The notes beneath the pieces are model-generated. The model searched no databases, was not told where the DNA came from, and was given only the letters and a program-made list of their open reading frames with translations. Made by a program: the position numbers and the translations under genes. From Candidatus Gastranaerophilales bacterium (lineage in GTDB: Bacteria > Cyanobacteriota > Vampirovibrionia > Gastranaerophilales > Gastranaerophilaceae), in assembly GCA_944323155.1 (NCBI GenBank), contig CALURL010000014.1, forward strand, positions 1 to 41,214: a DNA stretch of 41,214 nucleotides, given 5' to 3'. This document shows positions 1-10,678 of the stretch, piece after piece (within the stretch, counting starts at the first letter, position 1; every line of letters starts with the position of its first letter).

Positions 1-269
1 CAACAAAAGAAAAAAATAGCGGTCAATTTGGTACATTCGTTAGAAGTCAGATAAATAAGAAAAATGAAAATGGTTTATTAAAATCAAATACCTCAGAATT
101 TAACTATTTTGCAGCAAAAGACAGAAGAATGCGTTTCAATAACTCTAAAGATCCGATTTATTATGTATTCGACTGTATTGAAAATAGACCAATCAAAACT
201 TTGGCAAAAGAATTCGTAAAAGATTCATTATTTGAAATTACAAACTTCGTTTCAAAAGTCGTTAGATAA
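1..269 (+). CDS. 3' end of an unrecognised protein (partial)
   Basis: An open frame (codons starting at position 3) runs from the window edge to a TAA at 267-269, giving about 88 residues. The visible part is basic and Asn/Lys-rich, with a phrase like GQFGTFVRSQ near the start, RRMRFNNSKDP in the middle and an amphipathic C-terminus ending FVSKVVR. No family is recognised. The frame is uninterrupted and a terminator follows about 105 bp downstream, so it is probably a genuine gene end, but its start lies outside the window. Confidence 0.55.
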   Translation, partial: TKEKNSGQFGTFVRSQINKKNENGLLKSNTSEFNYFAAKDRRMRFNNSKDPIYYVFDCIENRPIKTLAKEFVKDSLFEITNFVSKVVR

Positions 270-373
270 TCAATAGGAAATTTAAAGGAAAAGAAAAAAT
301 CGTTGGAAAATCATAAATAAAGGTAAGGAAAAAGTTATATAAAAATGGAAACTAAGAATAGGATTTATTTGTA

Positions 374-398
374 AAAGATGGCAAAGCCATCTTTTTTT
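374..398 (+). terminator. Intrinsic terminator upstream of trpS
   Basis: A perfect 9-bp stem (AAAGATGGC at 374-382, GCCATCTTT at 386-394) with an AAA loop runs into a T-tract. It sits between the partial gene and trpS and separates their transcription. Confidence 0.85.
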
Positions 399-446
399 AT
401 TTGTTTTTAGTATATAATAAAAAAGTAACAAGAAAGGGCGTGTAAA

Positions 447-1448
447 ATGAAAGAAAGAATAGTATCAGGAATGAGACCGACAGGCAAATTGCACCTGGGA
501 CACTACCTTGGTGTAATTCAAAATTGGGCAGAACTTCAACATAAATATGAAAGCTTCTTTTTTGTAGCAGACTGGCACGCTCTTACAACCAAATACGATA
601 AAACAGAAACTTTGAAACAAGATACTATTGATGTTGTAATAGACTGGCTTGCATCAGGCATAGACCCGAATATCGCAACAATTTATGTTCAATCTTTAAT
701 TCCGGAAATTGCAGAATTAAATATATATCTAAGCATGGTAACCCCGCAAAACTGGGTAGAACGTGATCCTTGCCTTAAAGATATGGTAAAAATTATTCAC
801 ACAAAAGAAGGCACCAATTCACAGGTAAGTTATGGTTTGCTCGGGTATCCTGTTTTAATGAGTACAGATATAATGATGTTCAACGCAACAGGAGTTCCGG
901 TCGGAATCGATCAGGTTGCACATATTGAAATTACCCGTGACATTACAAGACGTTTCAATAATATTTATAAAACAGACTTCTTTAATGAAGCAAAACCTAT
1001 TTTGAATCATTGCTCATTAATATGCGGTCTTGACGGAAACAAAATGGGAAAATCATTCCAGAATGATATAAAAATATCTGATACAGAAGAAGTTACAGCA
1101 AAAAGAATAATGTCAGCCATAACCGACAGGAGCAGAATGCGAAAAGATGATCCCGGACATCCTGATGAATGTCAGGTTGCATTCAAATACTGGGAAATCT
1201 TCGGCGATAAATCACAGGTTGATACAGTAAGATGTGAATGTGAAAAGGGACTTAGAGGATGTGCAGACTGCAAACGCCAATTAGGCGCTTTAATAAACGA
1301 AAAATTTGCACCGATTAGAGAAAAAAGACGCTACTATGAAGCTCATCCACAAGAAGTTGAAGAGATTATTCGCGAAGGTTCAAAAAAAGCAAGAACAGAA
1401 GCACAAAAAGTTCTTTCACAAGTTAGAGAAATAATCGGAATGTATTAA
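447..1448 (+). CDS. trpS: Tryptophanyl-tRNA synthetase, probable 4Fe-4S-containing type
   Basis: Charges tRNA-Trp with tryptophan (class Ic synthetase, cytoplasmic). The 333-residue length is normal. The HIGH-type motif is HLGH at residues 16-19 and the KMSKS-type loop reads KMGKS near residue 200; GIDQVAHIEITRDI is the typical Rossmann-core segment. Towards the C-terminus Cys242, Cys265, Cys272 and Cys275 give the spacing C-x22-C-x6-C-x2-C, the arrangement I recall for the iron-sulfur-cluster TrpRS of Thermotoga maritima; one further Cys lies at 263. Start ATG 447 follows a GAAAGG ribosome site, and a TATAAT box lies at 413-418. It appears monocistronic, followed by a 341-bp gap. Confidence 0.96.
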   Translation: MKERIVSGMRPTGKLHLGHYLGVIQNWAELQHKYESFFFVADWHALTTKYDKTETLKQDTIDVVIDWLASGIDPNIATIYVQSLIPEIAELNIYLSMVTPQNWVERDPCLKDMVKIIHTKEGTNSQVSYGLLGYPVLMSTDIMMFNATGVPVGIDQVAHIEITRDITRRFNNIYKTDFFNEAKPILNHCSLICGLDGNKMGKSFQNDIKISDTEEVTAKRIMSAITDRSRMRKDDPGHPDECQVAFKYWEIFGDKSQVDTVRCECEKGLRGCADCKRQLGALINEKFAPIREKRRYYEAHPQEVEEIIREGSKKARTEAQKVLSQVREIIGMY

Positions 1449-1789
1449 TAAAAAACAAAACAACAAGCCGGGATGTAAGATAAACGGAGATTACAAACCG
1501 GCTTGGCTTTCTGCACTATGACTGGCAGAAGGAAAATTTTGTCAGAAAAATAGCCGTTAGAAACGGCCAATCTCATATTTGGTAAAAGGTTAGTGTGTAG
1601 GAGAAAATAAAGAAAAAGAAAATGGTTTATACTTTATGTATACCACCAGATAGTGTATCCATAACATATATTCTATATATATTTACAAATGTTAATGTTT
1701 TTATAATTTTATGAATTTTTAAACATTTGAAATTATTGCAATAAAAAGATTTTTCAAGTAAAATATTATCATTACGGAAGGGATATGGA
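1449..1789. other. 341-bp gap with clustered hairpins, candidate structured RNA
   Basis: No credible gene. Three hairpins lie close together: 1465-1504 (AAGCCGG with CCGGCTT, extended by TGTAA with TTACA across a small internal loop), 1509-1530 (TTCTGC with GCAGAA) and 1553-1567 (GCCGTT with AACGGC, 3-nt loop). None has a T-tract like a terminator. I could not match them to a riboswitch, SRP RNA, 6S RNA or T-box consensus that I know. The right part (1620-1735) is very AT-rich and leads into the lptB promoter. A small RNA or a trpS 3' UTR element is possible. Confidence 0.35.
1736..1764 (+). promoter_or_regulatory. Candidate sigma-70 promoter of the lptB operon
   Basis: TTGCAA (1736-1741) and TAAAAT (1759-1764) are separated by exactly 17 bp, 25 bp before the lptB start. 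A GGAAGGGA ribosome site follows at 1776-1783. Confidence 0.6.
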
Positions 1790-2515
1790 ATGAGAATTGA
1801 AGCTAAAAATCTTATAAAAATATACGGGGATAGAAGTGTAGTAAATGACATTTCGTTTGAAATGAATAAAGGCGAAGTTGTTTGTCTGCTTGGTCCAAAT
1901 GGTGCAGGTAAAACAACTACATTCTATATGGTTGTCGGACTTGTAAAACCAAATAAAGGACATATTTTTATAGATGGCAAAGATATTACAAACTGGCCTA
2001 TGAATATCCGTGCAAAAGCAGGTATAGGGTATCTTCCGCAAGAAGCTTCAATTTTTAGAAAACTTTCAGTTGAGGATAATATTAAACTTGTTTTAGAAAT
2101 GAATGACAAGCTTACTGTAGATGAAAAAAAACGTAAACTTGAAGAGTTGTTGGAAGAATTCGGGATAGCAAGATTACGTTCCTACGCTGCTGTATCACTC
2201 TCAGGCGGAGAAAGAAGAAGGGTTGAAATTGCTCGTGCGCTTGCAGCAAGTCCTGATTTTATGCTGCTTGATGAACCTTTCGCAGGTATTGACCCGATTG
2301 CAATTGGTGATATTAAAGATAATATTAAAAAGATTTCTCAAGACAAGGGGCTTGGTGTACTAATTACCGACCACAACCCAAAAGCAACTCTTTCTATCAC
2401 AGACAGAGCTTATGTAATATTTGACGGAAAAATTAAAATTCAGGGCAGAAGCCGCGATGTTGCTGTCGACCCTGTTGCTAAAGAATTCTACTTAGGAAAG
2501 GACTTCGCACTTTAA
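1790..2515 (+). CDS. lptB: Lipopolysaccharide export ABC transporter ATPase LptB
   Basis: Cytoplasmic ATPase that powers lipopolysaccharide extraction from the inner membrane through LptF/LptG. At 241 residues it has the length of LptB. Walker A is GPNGAGKTT (about residues 36-44), the Q-loop lies in GYLPQEASIF, the signature is LSGGERRR and Walker B is FMLLDEPFAGID, followed by the switch His in ITDHN. The phrases YLPQEASIF and FAGIDPIA are characteristic of LptB rather than of generic ABC ATPases. ATG 1790 has a strong ribosome site 7 nt upstream. It is followed after 2 bp by an LptF/G permease, which supports the assignment and indicates co-translation. Confidence 0.95.
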   Translation: MRIEAKNLIKIYGDRSVVNDISFEMNKGEVVCLLGPNGAGKTTTFYMVVGLVKPNKGHIFIDGKDITNWPMNIRAKAGIGYLPQEASIFRKLSVEDNIKLVLEMNDKLTVDEKKRKLEELLEEFGIARLRSYAAVSLSGGERRRVEIARALAASPDFMLLDEPFAGIDPIAIGDIKDNIKKISQDKGLGVLITDHNPKATLSITDRAYVIFDGKIKIQGRSRDVAVDPVAKEFYLGKDFAL

Positions 2516-2517
2516 TA

Positions 2518-3630
2518 ATGAAATTTCCTAAAATAACAATATATGACAGATACATATTCACACAAATTCTTGTAACCTCACTGGTTGCGATTTTACTGTT
2601 CACTGTTGTGTGGATTGCGCCGGAAATGCTTTTGAACACAATAAAACGCACGCTTGCCGGACAATATACTGTAAAAACAGCAATTCTGGTTTTATTTTAT
2701 GAATTACCAAAAATTCTCGGCAAAGCTTTCCCTGTAGGATTGCTTTTAGGAACACTTTTCACATTTGATAAATTAAGCAAGGATTCCGAACTTACAATCT
2801 TCAGAGCTGTTGGAATGTCTTTCCAGAGAATTATTGCACCGGTAATTGTGTTAAGTCTTATATTTACATACTTGTGTTTTGTAACGGGTGACAAGTTGAT
2901 TCCATATTCAGTAAACAAAGCCAACGCGATTAACGGAAACAACCCGACAACACAATACATTTATACACAAAAAGATGAAAATAACGTTCCGACAATGGCG
3001 GTTATTGTTTCGCGTTTCAGAGCAAATCATATGACAAATGTCATTGTTCTTGATTTTTCAAAACGAATTTATACAGATGTTCACCAATTGAATAACATAT
3101 TTTATGCAAAAACGGGCGAAACTCTGCCGGATAAATGGCATTTGGAAGATATAACGCAATATGAAATTTCCAATGACGGAATATTTATTGACATAAAAAA
3201 ACTTCCCTCTCTTGACATTTTGCAGGGAGAATCAGCAAAAAACGCTTATATTTTGATGACATATTCAATCAAAAAAGAAAGAGAAATTACAAATCATAAT
3301 CTAAAAAATTATATAAAACTTCTAAAAAAAGAAGGTTTGGATGAAGAATACAGATATATGTTAAACAAATATCTTCAAAGATTTTTCCATCCGTTTGTTT
3401 GTGTACTTTTGGCGATTATGGGGGCACTACTAGGATTTAGCAAACCCAGGGAACAAAGAATGGTCGGTTTTGTAATTGCAATAGGATGTATATTTGTTTA
3501 TTATATAACATTGCCGTTCTTTGATTTGCTTGCAGAAAAAGGTGTTATGCATCCGTTTTTAACAGCAATTTTCCCGCCGGCAGCTTTTCTGAGTGCAATT
3601 ATCGCATTCTACAAGTCTAAGGATCTATAA
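2518..3630 (+). CDS. LptF/LptG-family (YjgP/YjgQ) lipopolysaccharide export permease
   Basis: Inner-membrane permease partner of LptB. The 370 residues show the family layout: two N-terminal membrane helices (about 13-35 and 55-80), a third near 100-125, a periplasmic beta-rich jellyroll-like region (about 130-270), and three C-terminal helices from about residue 290. RYIFTQILVTSL near the N-terminus and the C-terminal FHPFVCVLLAIMGALLGFS are typical of the family. The gene is 2 bp after lptB and 2 bp before the next gene. Only one LptF/G-type permease is in this operon, whereas the usual transporter is an LptF-LptG heterodimer; a second copy elsewhere or a homodimer are both possible. I cannot say which of the two it is. 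Confidence 0.88.
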   Translation: MKFPKITIYDRYIFTQILVTSLVAILLFTVVWIAPEMLLNTIKRTLAGQYTVKTAILVLFYELPKILGKAFPVGLLLGTLFTFDKLSKDSELTIFRAVGMSFQRIIAPVIVLSLIFTYLCFVTGDKLIPYSVNKANAINGNNPTTQYIYTQKDENNVPTMAVIVSRFRANHMTNVIVLDFSKRIYTDVHQLNNIFYAKTGETLPDKWHLEDITQYEISNDGIFIDIKKLPSLDILQGESAKNAYILMTYSIKKEREITNHNLKNYIKLLKKEGLDEEYRYMLNKYLQRFFHPFVCVLLAIMGALLGFSKPREQRMVGFVIAIGCIFVYYITLPFFDLLAEKGVMHPFLTAIFPPAAFLSAIIAFYKSKDL

Positions 3631-3632
3631 TT

Positions 3633-4442
3633 ATGAAAAAACTTTTATTACTATTATTATCTGTAATTTTAACAGGACAATTCGTTTATGCGGCTCCGCC
3701 TATAGATATTTCATACTCCGATGGGATATATCATATAATCCTTAAGGGCGACAAGATTAAAAAACGTATACAATTTATGGCCTCAGAATCTCTTATCACA
3801 AACAGAGAAGCGCATAACAAATCACAAGCAAGATTAACAGTTAATGCAGGATTTTTTGATCCTAGCAACCAAAAAACAATTTCATACATAATTAATGACA
3901 GAACAACGTCAGAAGATCCAATGTTCAACGAAAATCTTACATCCAATCCTATTCTAAGAAGGAATTTAGACAAAATAATGAATAGGACAGAATTCAGAGT
4001 CGTAGAATGTGACAGTGACAGACGATTATATTACGAAATTGCTCCGCACAAAAGTTCCGTAGAATTTGGTTGTGTAGTTAGAACCGCAGCCCAGGGAGGT
4101 CCGCTGATTTATCCAGAATTAAAAATGGAAGAAGAGGCTTTTGTTATAAAAAATAAAGACGGAGAAATCATTCATGAATCCGCCTCTGTACTTCACAAAA
4201 CCGCAAGAACAATTATTGGAATAAAAGGCACAGACGAAGCACATATTTTGATATTTACAGATGAACATCCTGCTGATTTATATGATGTCCAAGCGTATGT
4301 AAAAAAGCTTGGAATTGACCGCGCAATGGCATTTGACGGTGGAAGTTCCACTTCTATGAATTATCTTAACAAATATGAAGTAGTTTCCACAAAAGGAGAT
4401 GGCGGCGGAAGAAGTCTGAAATCGTTTATGCTTGTATATTAA
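3633..4442 (+). CDS. Exported phosphodiester glycosidase (NAGPA-domain) family protein
   Basis: 269 residues with an N-terminal signal peptide (KKLLLLLLSVILTGQFVYA, cleavage probable after YAA) and a domain resembling N-acetylglucosamine-1-phosphodiester alpha-N-acetylglucosaminidase (NAGPA, formerly DUF2233). Diagnostic phrases are VNAGFFDP (about residue 70), the AAQGGPLIY segment, ARTIIGIKG and the C-terminal AFDGGSSTSMNY. The domain is linked to hydrolysis of sugar phosphodiesters in exopolysaccharide and wall polymers. It is the third gene of the lptB operon (2-bp gap), so a role in envelope glycan processing is plausible but inferred. The substrate is unknown. Confidence 0.85.
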   Translation: MKKLLLLLLSVILTGQFVYAAPPIDISYSDGIYHIILKGDKIKKRIQFMASESLITNREAHNKSQARLTVNAGFFDPSNQKTISYIINDRTTSEDPMFNENLTSNPILRRNLDKIMNRTEFRVVECDSDRRLYYEIAPHKSSVEFGCVVRTAAQGGPLIYPELKMEEEAFVIKNKDGEIIHESASVLHKTARTIIGIKGTDEAHILIFTDEHPADLYDVQAYVKKLGIDRAMAFDGGSSTSMNYLNKYEVVSTKGDGGGRSLKSFMLVY

Positions 4443-4444
4443 AT

Positions 4445-4933
4445 CTAAGTTGTTAAATCAATATATGATTGAACACGATTTTGAATAGCCTGATTTATAT
4501 CAGCAAGAACTTCTCTTTGAGCAGCACTGTGTTCAGGATTTTTGGCCTGCGAGCGTGTAAATTTAGCAAAATATGTGAACAATGGCAAAATTTGATCTTC
4601 ATCAAGCAAAACCTGATACCCGTTCAACTTAAATATTGAAGCTTTAGTTAAATTCTTCGCTTCATAACTTGTTGATTCCAATCTAAAATGCTCTGGGGAG
4701 TTTTTATCTACGCAGTTAACCTGATAACAGGAACGTAATTTCTTCAAAGTATTTTTAAATTCTGTTAAATCTTTATTGCCATTATCATCTAAATAAGCAT
4801 CAATTACAGTAGTTTGAGCATATACATTCCCCTTAGTAAAATTCCCGGAATCGGTGGGATATATCATATTTTTTACTTGTTCTTTACCTTTTAAAATTCT
4901 TAAATTATTTATACCATTAAAACTTATATTCAT
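4445..4933 (-). CDS. Unrecognised 162-residue protein
   Basis: Not recognised. It starts MNISFNGINN, has no signal peptide or membrane segment, and is mixed in charge with two Cys in the middle (RSCYQVNC). The C-terminal part, from about residue 115, is predicted helical. The stop lies 2 bp from the end of the convergent NAGPA gene. The start has no clear Shine-Dalgarno sequence, and a terminator of the upstream SIMPL gene lies just before it, so it is probably transcribed separately. An N-terminal ISF-x-G-like phrase recurs in the small protein at 32011-32421 (VSFHAG), which may hint at a lineage-specific family but is weak evidence. Confidence 0.6.
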   Translation of the reverse strand: MNISFNGINNLRILKGKEQVKNMIYPTDSGNFTKGNVYAQTTVIDAYLDDNGNKDLTEFKNTLKKLRSCYQVNCVDKNSPEHFRLESTSYEAKNLTKASIFKLNGYQVLLDEDQILPLFTYFAKFTRSQAKNPEHSAAQREVLADINQAIQNRVQSYIDLTT

Positions 4934-4971
4934 ACAAACAAGAAAAACTGAACAAAAAATTTTTTGCTAGT

Positions 4972-4997
4972 AAAAAAAGACCGATTTTTTATCGGCC
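4972..4997 (-). terminator. Intrinsic terminator of the speB-ligA-SIMPL cluster
   Basis: On the minus strand GGCCGAT pairs with ATCGGTC (including one G-U pair) and runs into seven T residues (the A-run at 4972-4978). It lies 30 bp after the SIMPL gene stop. Confidence 0.8.
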
Positions 4998-5027
4998 TTT
5001 TTATATAATTATAAATTATAAATAATT

Positions 5028-5771
5028 TTATTTAACAAAGAAACTTGCGTTTACGTTTGCGTAAATCTTAACAACCCCTTGTTCTATAACCGTAGAAGAT
5101 GATTCTGCCATATCGCCTGCGACATTAGCAGCCTTAAACATCATTAATCTCGGCACACTCGGGTTATTAGCATTGCAGCTTACATCAAGCGTTCTGATAC
5201 CTGAAACACTGGTTCCGGCGTATTTCGCAATAGAATTAGCCTGACTTTGAGCTTTTTTAACAGCTATTCCCAAAAGTTCGTTACACTGATCATCATATTT
5301 TGAAACAGAAAAAGATAAATTATCAATATTAGTAGCACCCAGAGAAATTGCTTTATCAATCATTGCACCTATTTTATCAATAGATTTTGTATGAACAATT
5401 ACTCTATTTGAAACCTGATATTTCTCTAAATTTCTTTTGCTGCCTGAATAGCTATATACCGGAGATGCATTAAAATCAGACGTTTTTACATAATCACCGT
5501 CCTGTACTTTAATCATATTTTTCAATGCAGTATAAACTTTATCAGAAATTTCTTTGTTTTGTTGAGTAGCTTTCTGCATAGATTTAGAATCAAAAGTTTG
5601 AACAGCAATAGAAATCTCTGCAACATCAGGAGCAAGTTCTGTATTTGCAGAAGCGTTTACAGAAATATAACCTTTTTGAAAATCAGAACTGGCAGACATT
5701 GCCTGCGTTGATAATGATGCTGTTCCTGCAAGCAAACTTAATACAGTTACAGTCAATAATACTTTTTTCAT
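5028..5771 (-). CDS. Exported SIMPL-domain (DUF541) protein
   Basis: 247 residues with a signal peptide (MKKVLLTVTVLSLLAGTASLS, cleavage near TQA). The mature start YISVNASANTELAPDVAEI is the hallmark of the SIMPL/DUF541 family (BP26/OMP28, YggE). Members are periplasmic or outer-membrane-associated, some forming ring-shaped oligomers, and YggE is linked to oxidative stress; a precise biochemical role is unknown. ATG 5771 has GGAGG 4 nt upstream. It is the last gene of a minus-strand cluster (11 bp after the membrane-protein gene) and ends at an intrinsic terminator. Confidence 0.88.
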   Translation of the reverse strand: MKKVLLTVTVLSLLAGTASLSTQAMSASSDFQKGYISVNASANTELAPDVAEISIAVQTFDSKSMQKATQQNKEISDKVYTALKNMIKVQDGDYVKTSDFNASPVYSYSGSKRNLEKYQVSNRVIVHTKSIDKIGAMIDKAISLGATNIDNLSFSVSKYDDQCNELLGIAVKKAQSQANSIAKYAGTSVSGIRTLDVSCNANNPSVPRLMMFKAANVAGDMAESSSTVIEQGVVKIYANVNASFFVK

Positions 5772-5782
5772 ACAGCCTCCTT

Positions 5783-6250
5783 TTACACTTTATGAATATC
5801 TTTTTCTTGATTATCTGAATTTTCTTTCTCAATATGTTCAATATTCTCTTTATTTTCGACAACCTTCAGGTCTTTTGAATCCTTATAATCTTTTGCATTA
5901 ATAATCATTGAGTTAAGCATACGCGCCTGTGATTGCAGCTTTACACGTTCCATAAGCTTTTTCATTTCTTCCTCGCTCAACTGTGCAGGATTTTTATATG
6001 CAACAAGAAATCTTTTTTTATCATTAATTATAAACCCGATAATTGCGAATATTCCCCAAAGCAAAACACCCTGATAAATATTAATTGCAGGCACTACATA
6101 TGTAAATGACACAATATAATTCCAGATATGCATTGCAACATATCCAGGAAATACGATAAATCCCGCTACAAGACATGCTACAATAAAGCATACCATTAAT
6201 AAACCTCTTATGCCTGTTATTTGAATAATTTTAGCGTTTCTTTTTTTCAT
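5783..6250 (-). CDS. Two-helix inner-membrane protein of unknown function
   Basis: 155 residues. The N-terminus is basic (KKRNAKIIQ) and is followed by two long hydrophobic segments at about residues 13-40 and 55-80. A charged cytoplasmic-type tail rich in Lys/Glu (about 95-155) is probably partly coiled coil, with the phrase LSEEEMKKLMERVKLQSQA. No family is recognised. It lies between ligA (27 bp) and the SIMPL gene (11 bp) on the same strand and has a ribosome site AGAGGA just upstream, so it is probably co-transcribed with both. Confidence 0.65.
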   Translation of the reverse strand: MKKRNAKIIQITGIRGLLMVCFIVACLVAGFIVFPGYVAMHIWNYIVSFTYVVPAINIYQGVLLWGIFAIIGFIINDKKRFLVAYKNPAQLSEEEMKKLMERVKLQSQARMLNSMIINAKDYKDSKDLKVVENKENIEHIEKENSDNQEKDIHKV

Positions 6251-6277
6251 AAATCCTCTGTTTTGTAAATTTAAAAT

Positions 6278-9119
<2,842 letters not shown>

Positions 9120-9144
9120 TTTACTTTCTCCTTAATATAAAAAT

Positions 9145-9173
9145 ATTTTACAACAAAGGATATCTTTTTACAA
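9145..9173 (-). promoter_or_regulatory. Candidate promoter of the speB cluster
   Basis: On the minus strand TTGTAA (9168-9173) and TAAAAT (9145-9150) are separated by 17 bp, and the -10 box lies 25 bp before the speB ATG. Confidence 0.6.
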
Positions 9174-9245
9174 AGGAAGTGACACATTCTATTTTACAAA
9201 AATTTCACCACTTGCTTTTTAGCATAAAGTTATTAAAATAATAAT

Positions 9246-9806
9246 ATGAAAAAATTTTTAATTATTTTATTTATGCTGTTTTTATCAGGTTCGTGCTATG
9301 CAGAAACTGATTACAGACAAATCTATCAAGATATGGAAGTACCTGATTTTCAGTATATTCACGGAATTGATCCCGGAGAACTTTATGATACGAAAAACAC
9401 AAGCTGGTCGCCGTATCCGCTTTTTAGACTGACATCGCCGATATTTTTCAAAAGCATCACAATAGAACCGGGATATTATCTTTTGACACCGAGAGAGCAC
9501 AAAGGAAACTGGTATATTTTATTCAAAGAAGCAGGTAAGGTTAAATATATAGTTCCCGCTTACAACAGAGACATTGTGCCTGAGGCTTTTTATGATGAAA
9601 ACCTTCCGAAAGCAAAATTAACTCCGAGCCAAAAATTTCATATTAATGCACTTAACTTAATCGGGAAAGTTATACCTAGTGCTCAAAGAAAACCTGCGCC
9701 GCAGACTTATCTTGAACTCACAGAACTTGAAAATAACTTCTTATCAGTTGTAATTTACTGGGGTAATCACAGATATTACACACTATTCAGAACAATTCAA
9801 TTATAA
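9246..9806 (+). CDS. Exported protein of unknown function
   Basis: 186 residues starting with a signal peptide (MKKFLIILFMLFLSGSCYA, cleavage probably CYA/ET). The Cys near the cleavage site does not form a good lipobox, so a lipoprotein is less likely. The mature part is rich in Tyr, Pro and aromatic residues, with phrases such as EPGYYLLTPREHKGNWYIL that look like a small beta-rich domain. No family is recognised. There is no Shine-Dalgarno sequence; a TAAAAT box at 9234-9239 lies only 6 nt before the ATG, with TTGCTT 16 bp further upstream, which suggests a leaderless transcript. Confidence 0.65.
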   Translation: MKKFLIILFMLFLSGSCYAETDYRQIYQDMEVPDFQYIHGIDPGELYDTKNTSWSPYPLFRLTSPIFFKSITIEPGYYLLTPREHKGNWYILFKEAGKVKYIVPAYNRDIVPEAFYDENLPKAKLTPSQKFHINALNLIGKVIPSAQRKPAPQTYLELTELENNFLSVVIYWGNHRYYTLFRTIQL

Positions 9807-9809
9807 AAT

Positions 9810-9838
9810 AAAAGCCCTTTTAAAATAAAAGGGCTTTT
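9810..9838. terminator. Bidirectional intrinsic terminator
   Basis: A perfect 13-bp stem (AAAAGCCCTTTTA at 9810-9822, its complement at 9826-9838) with a 3-nt loop lies between convergent genes. A/T-runs on both sides let it work in both directions. Confidence 0.9.
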
Positions 9839-9849
9839 TGTAATATTTT

Positions 9850-10224
9850 TTATTCTTCGTCGTCTGAATCTTCTTCTTTTTTAATCGTTTCGACAACCAT
9901 TTTCGCCATCTCTTTAGCGATAATATGCTGTGTTGCCTCCGGACAGTTTTGTAACATGTTCATTGCTGTTCGCAAAGTTGAATCTATATCATACCAGCGG
10001 CCTTTTCTGTTATCATCAAGACCTGAGCCTACTGCGTTAATAATATCTTCAACTGCTTCAAATTTTTCTTCTTCAATATTATGTTCGATAATGATTTTTA
10101 TTAAATTTAAAGCAATTTTAATCTGTGTTTCATCATCAGTTTCTTCCAGAGTTTGAACTGCCTGTGATAAAACCGGATCCTTGTCATACCAGCGTCTGTG
10201 CTGATTGCTGTATTCTTCTTTCAT
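9850..10224 (-). CDS. Small acidic protein built from an internal duplication
   Basis: 124 residues, no signal peptide or membrane helix, strongly acidic C-terminus (EEDSDDEE). Two halves are related: RRWYDKDPVLSQAVQTLEE (from about residue 10) and KGRWYDIDSTLRTAMNMLQN (from about residue 76). Each is a RWYD-x-D phrase followed by a long amphipathic helix of similar pattern and a Val/Ile-rich helix (LNLIKIIIE and AKMVVETIK). This looks like a tandem helical repeat. Function unknown; no family recognised. It has its own promoter (10262-10290) and ribosome site, and ends at the shared terminator. Confidence 0.7.
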   Translation of the reverse strand: MKEEYSNQHRRWYDKDPVLSQAVQTLEETDDETQIKIALNLIKIIIEHNIEEEKFEAVEDIINAVGSGLDDNRKGRWYDIDSTLRTAMNMLQNCPEATQHIIAKEMAKMVVETIKKEEDSDDEE

Positions 10225-10261
10225 AATGCCTCTTTCTCCTCATATATACTACGATAAGTAT

Positions 10262-10290
10262 ATTATGCAGATTTTAGCTGATTATGTCAA
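10262..10290 (-). promoter_or_regulatory. Promoter of the duplicated acidic protein gene
   Basis: On the minus strand a consensus TTGACA (10285-10290) is followed after 17 bp by CATAAT (10262-10267), 37 bp before the ATG at 10224. Confidence 0.7.
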
Positions 10291-10387
10291 GTTAAAAACA
10301 TTTTCAAATACAAAAATTACCAGCGGCAAACCTGTTTGAATTCATCATTTTTTACATTTACGTTTTACAAGATATAATTAAAACATT

Positions 10388-10678
10388 TTACCCTTGTTTG
10401 AATGTTACACCTTTATTGCCTTTTGGATAAATCCAGCCTAAAGATTTGTCTTCACAGGCAATCCTGCAGGCACCGCATTCCAAACAGTTTTCAAAATTAA
10501 CAATTAACCTATGTTCATCCTCATTCCACTCATAAACCCCTGCCGGACATACTATTGTACAAGCTTTTGATTTACAAAATCTACAGCAGTCCTGTACAGG
10601 CTGAAGATGAGATTCTGTGTCTGAATTATATTTTACAGTGTATAACTTTTCTTCTAAATTTTCTTTTTCACTACTCAT
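10388..10678 (-). CDS. fixX: FixX-type ferredoxin-like protein
   Basis: Small iron-sulfur partner of the FixC flavoprotein, carrying electrons towards the quinone pool. As called it has 96 residues. Cys motifs are CRFCKSKACTIVCPAG and CLECGACRIAC, matching FixX and the ferredoxin domain of ETF-quinone oxidoreductase. A longer frame opens with GTG at 10693, but I chose ATG 10678. A GGAG lies 9 nt upstream, and its ATG overlaps the fixC stop as ATGA, a typical translational-coupling arrangement. No fixA or fixB is present in the window. Confidence 0.88.
   Translation of the reverse strand: MSSEKENLEEKLYTVKYNSDTESHLQPVQDCCRFCKSKACTIVCPAGVYEWNEDEHRLIVNFENCLECGACRIACEDKSLGWIYPKGNKGVTFKQG

Noticed and set aside
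1465-1567. Riboswitch, T-box, SRP RNA or 6S RNA
   Set aside because: I looked for conserved core phrases of these classes and found none, so only an unassigned structured region is reported.
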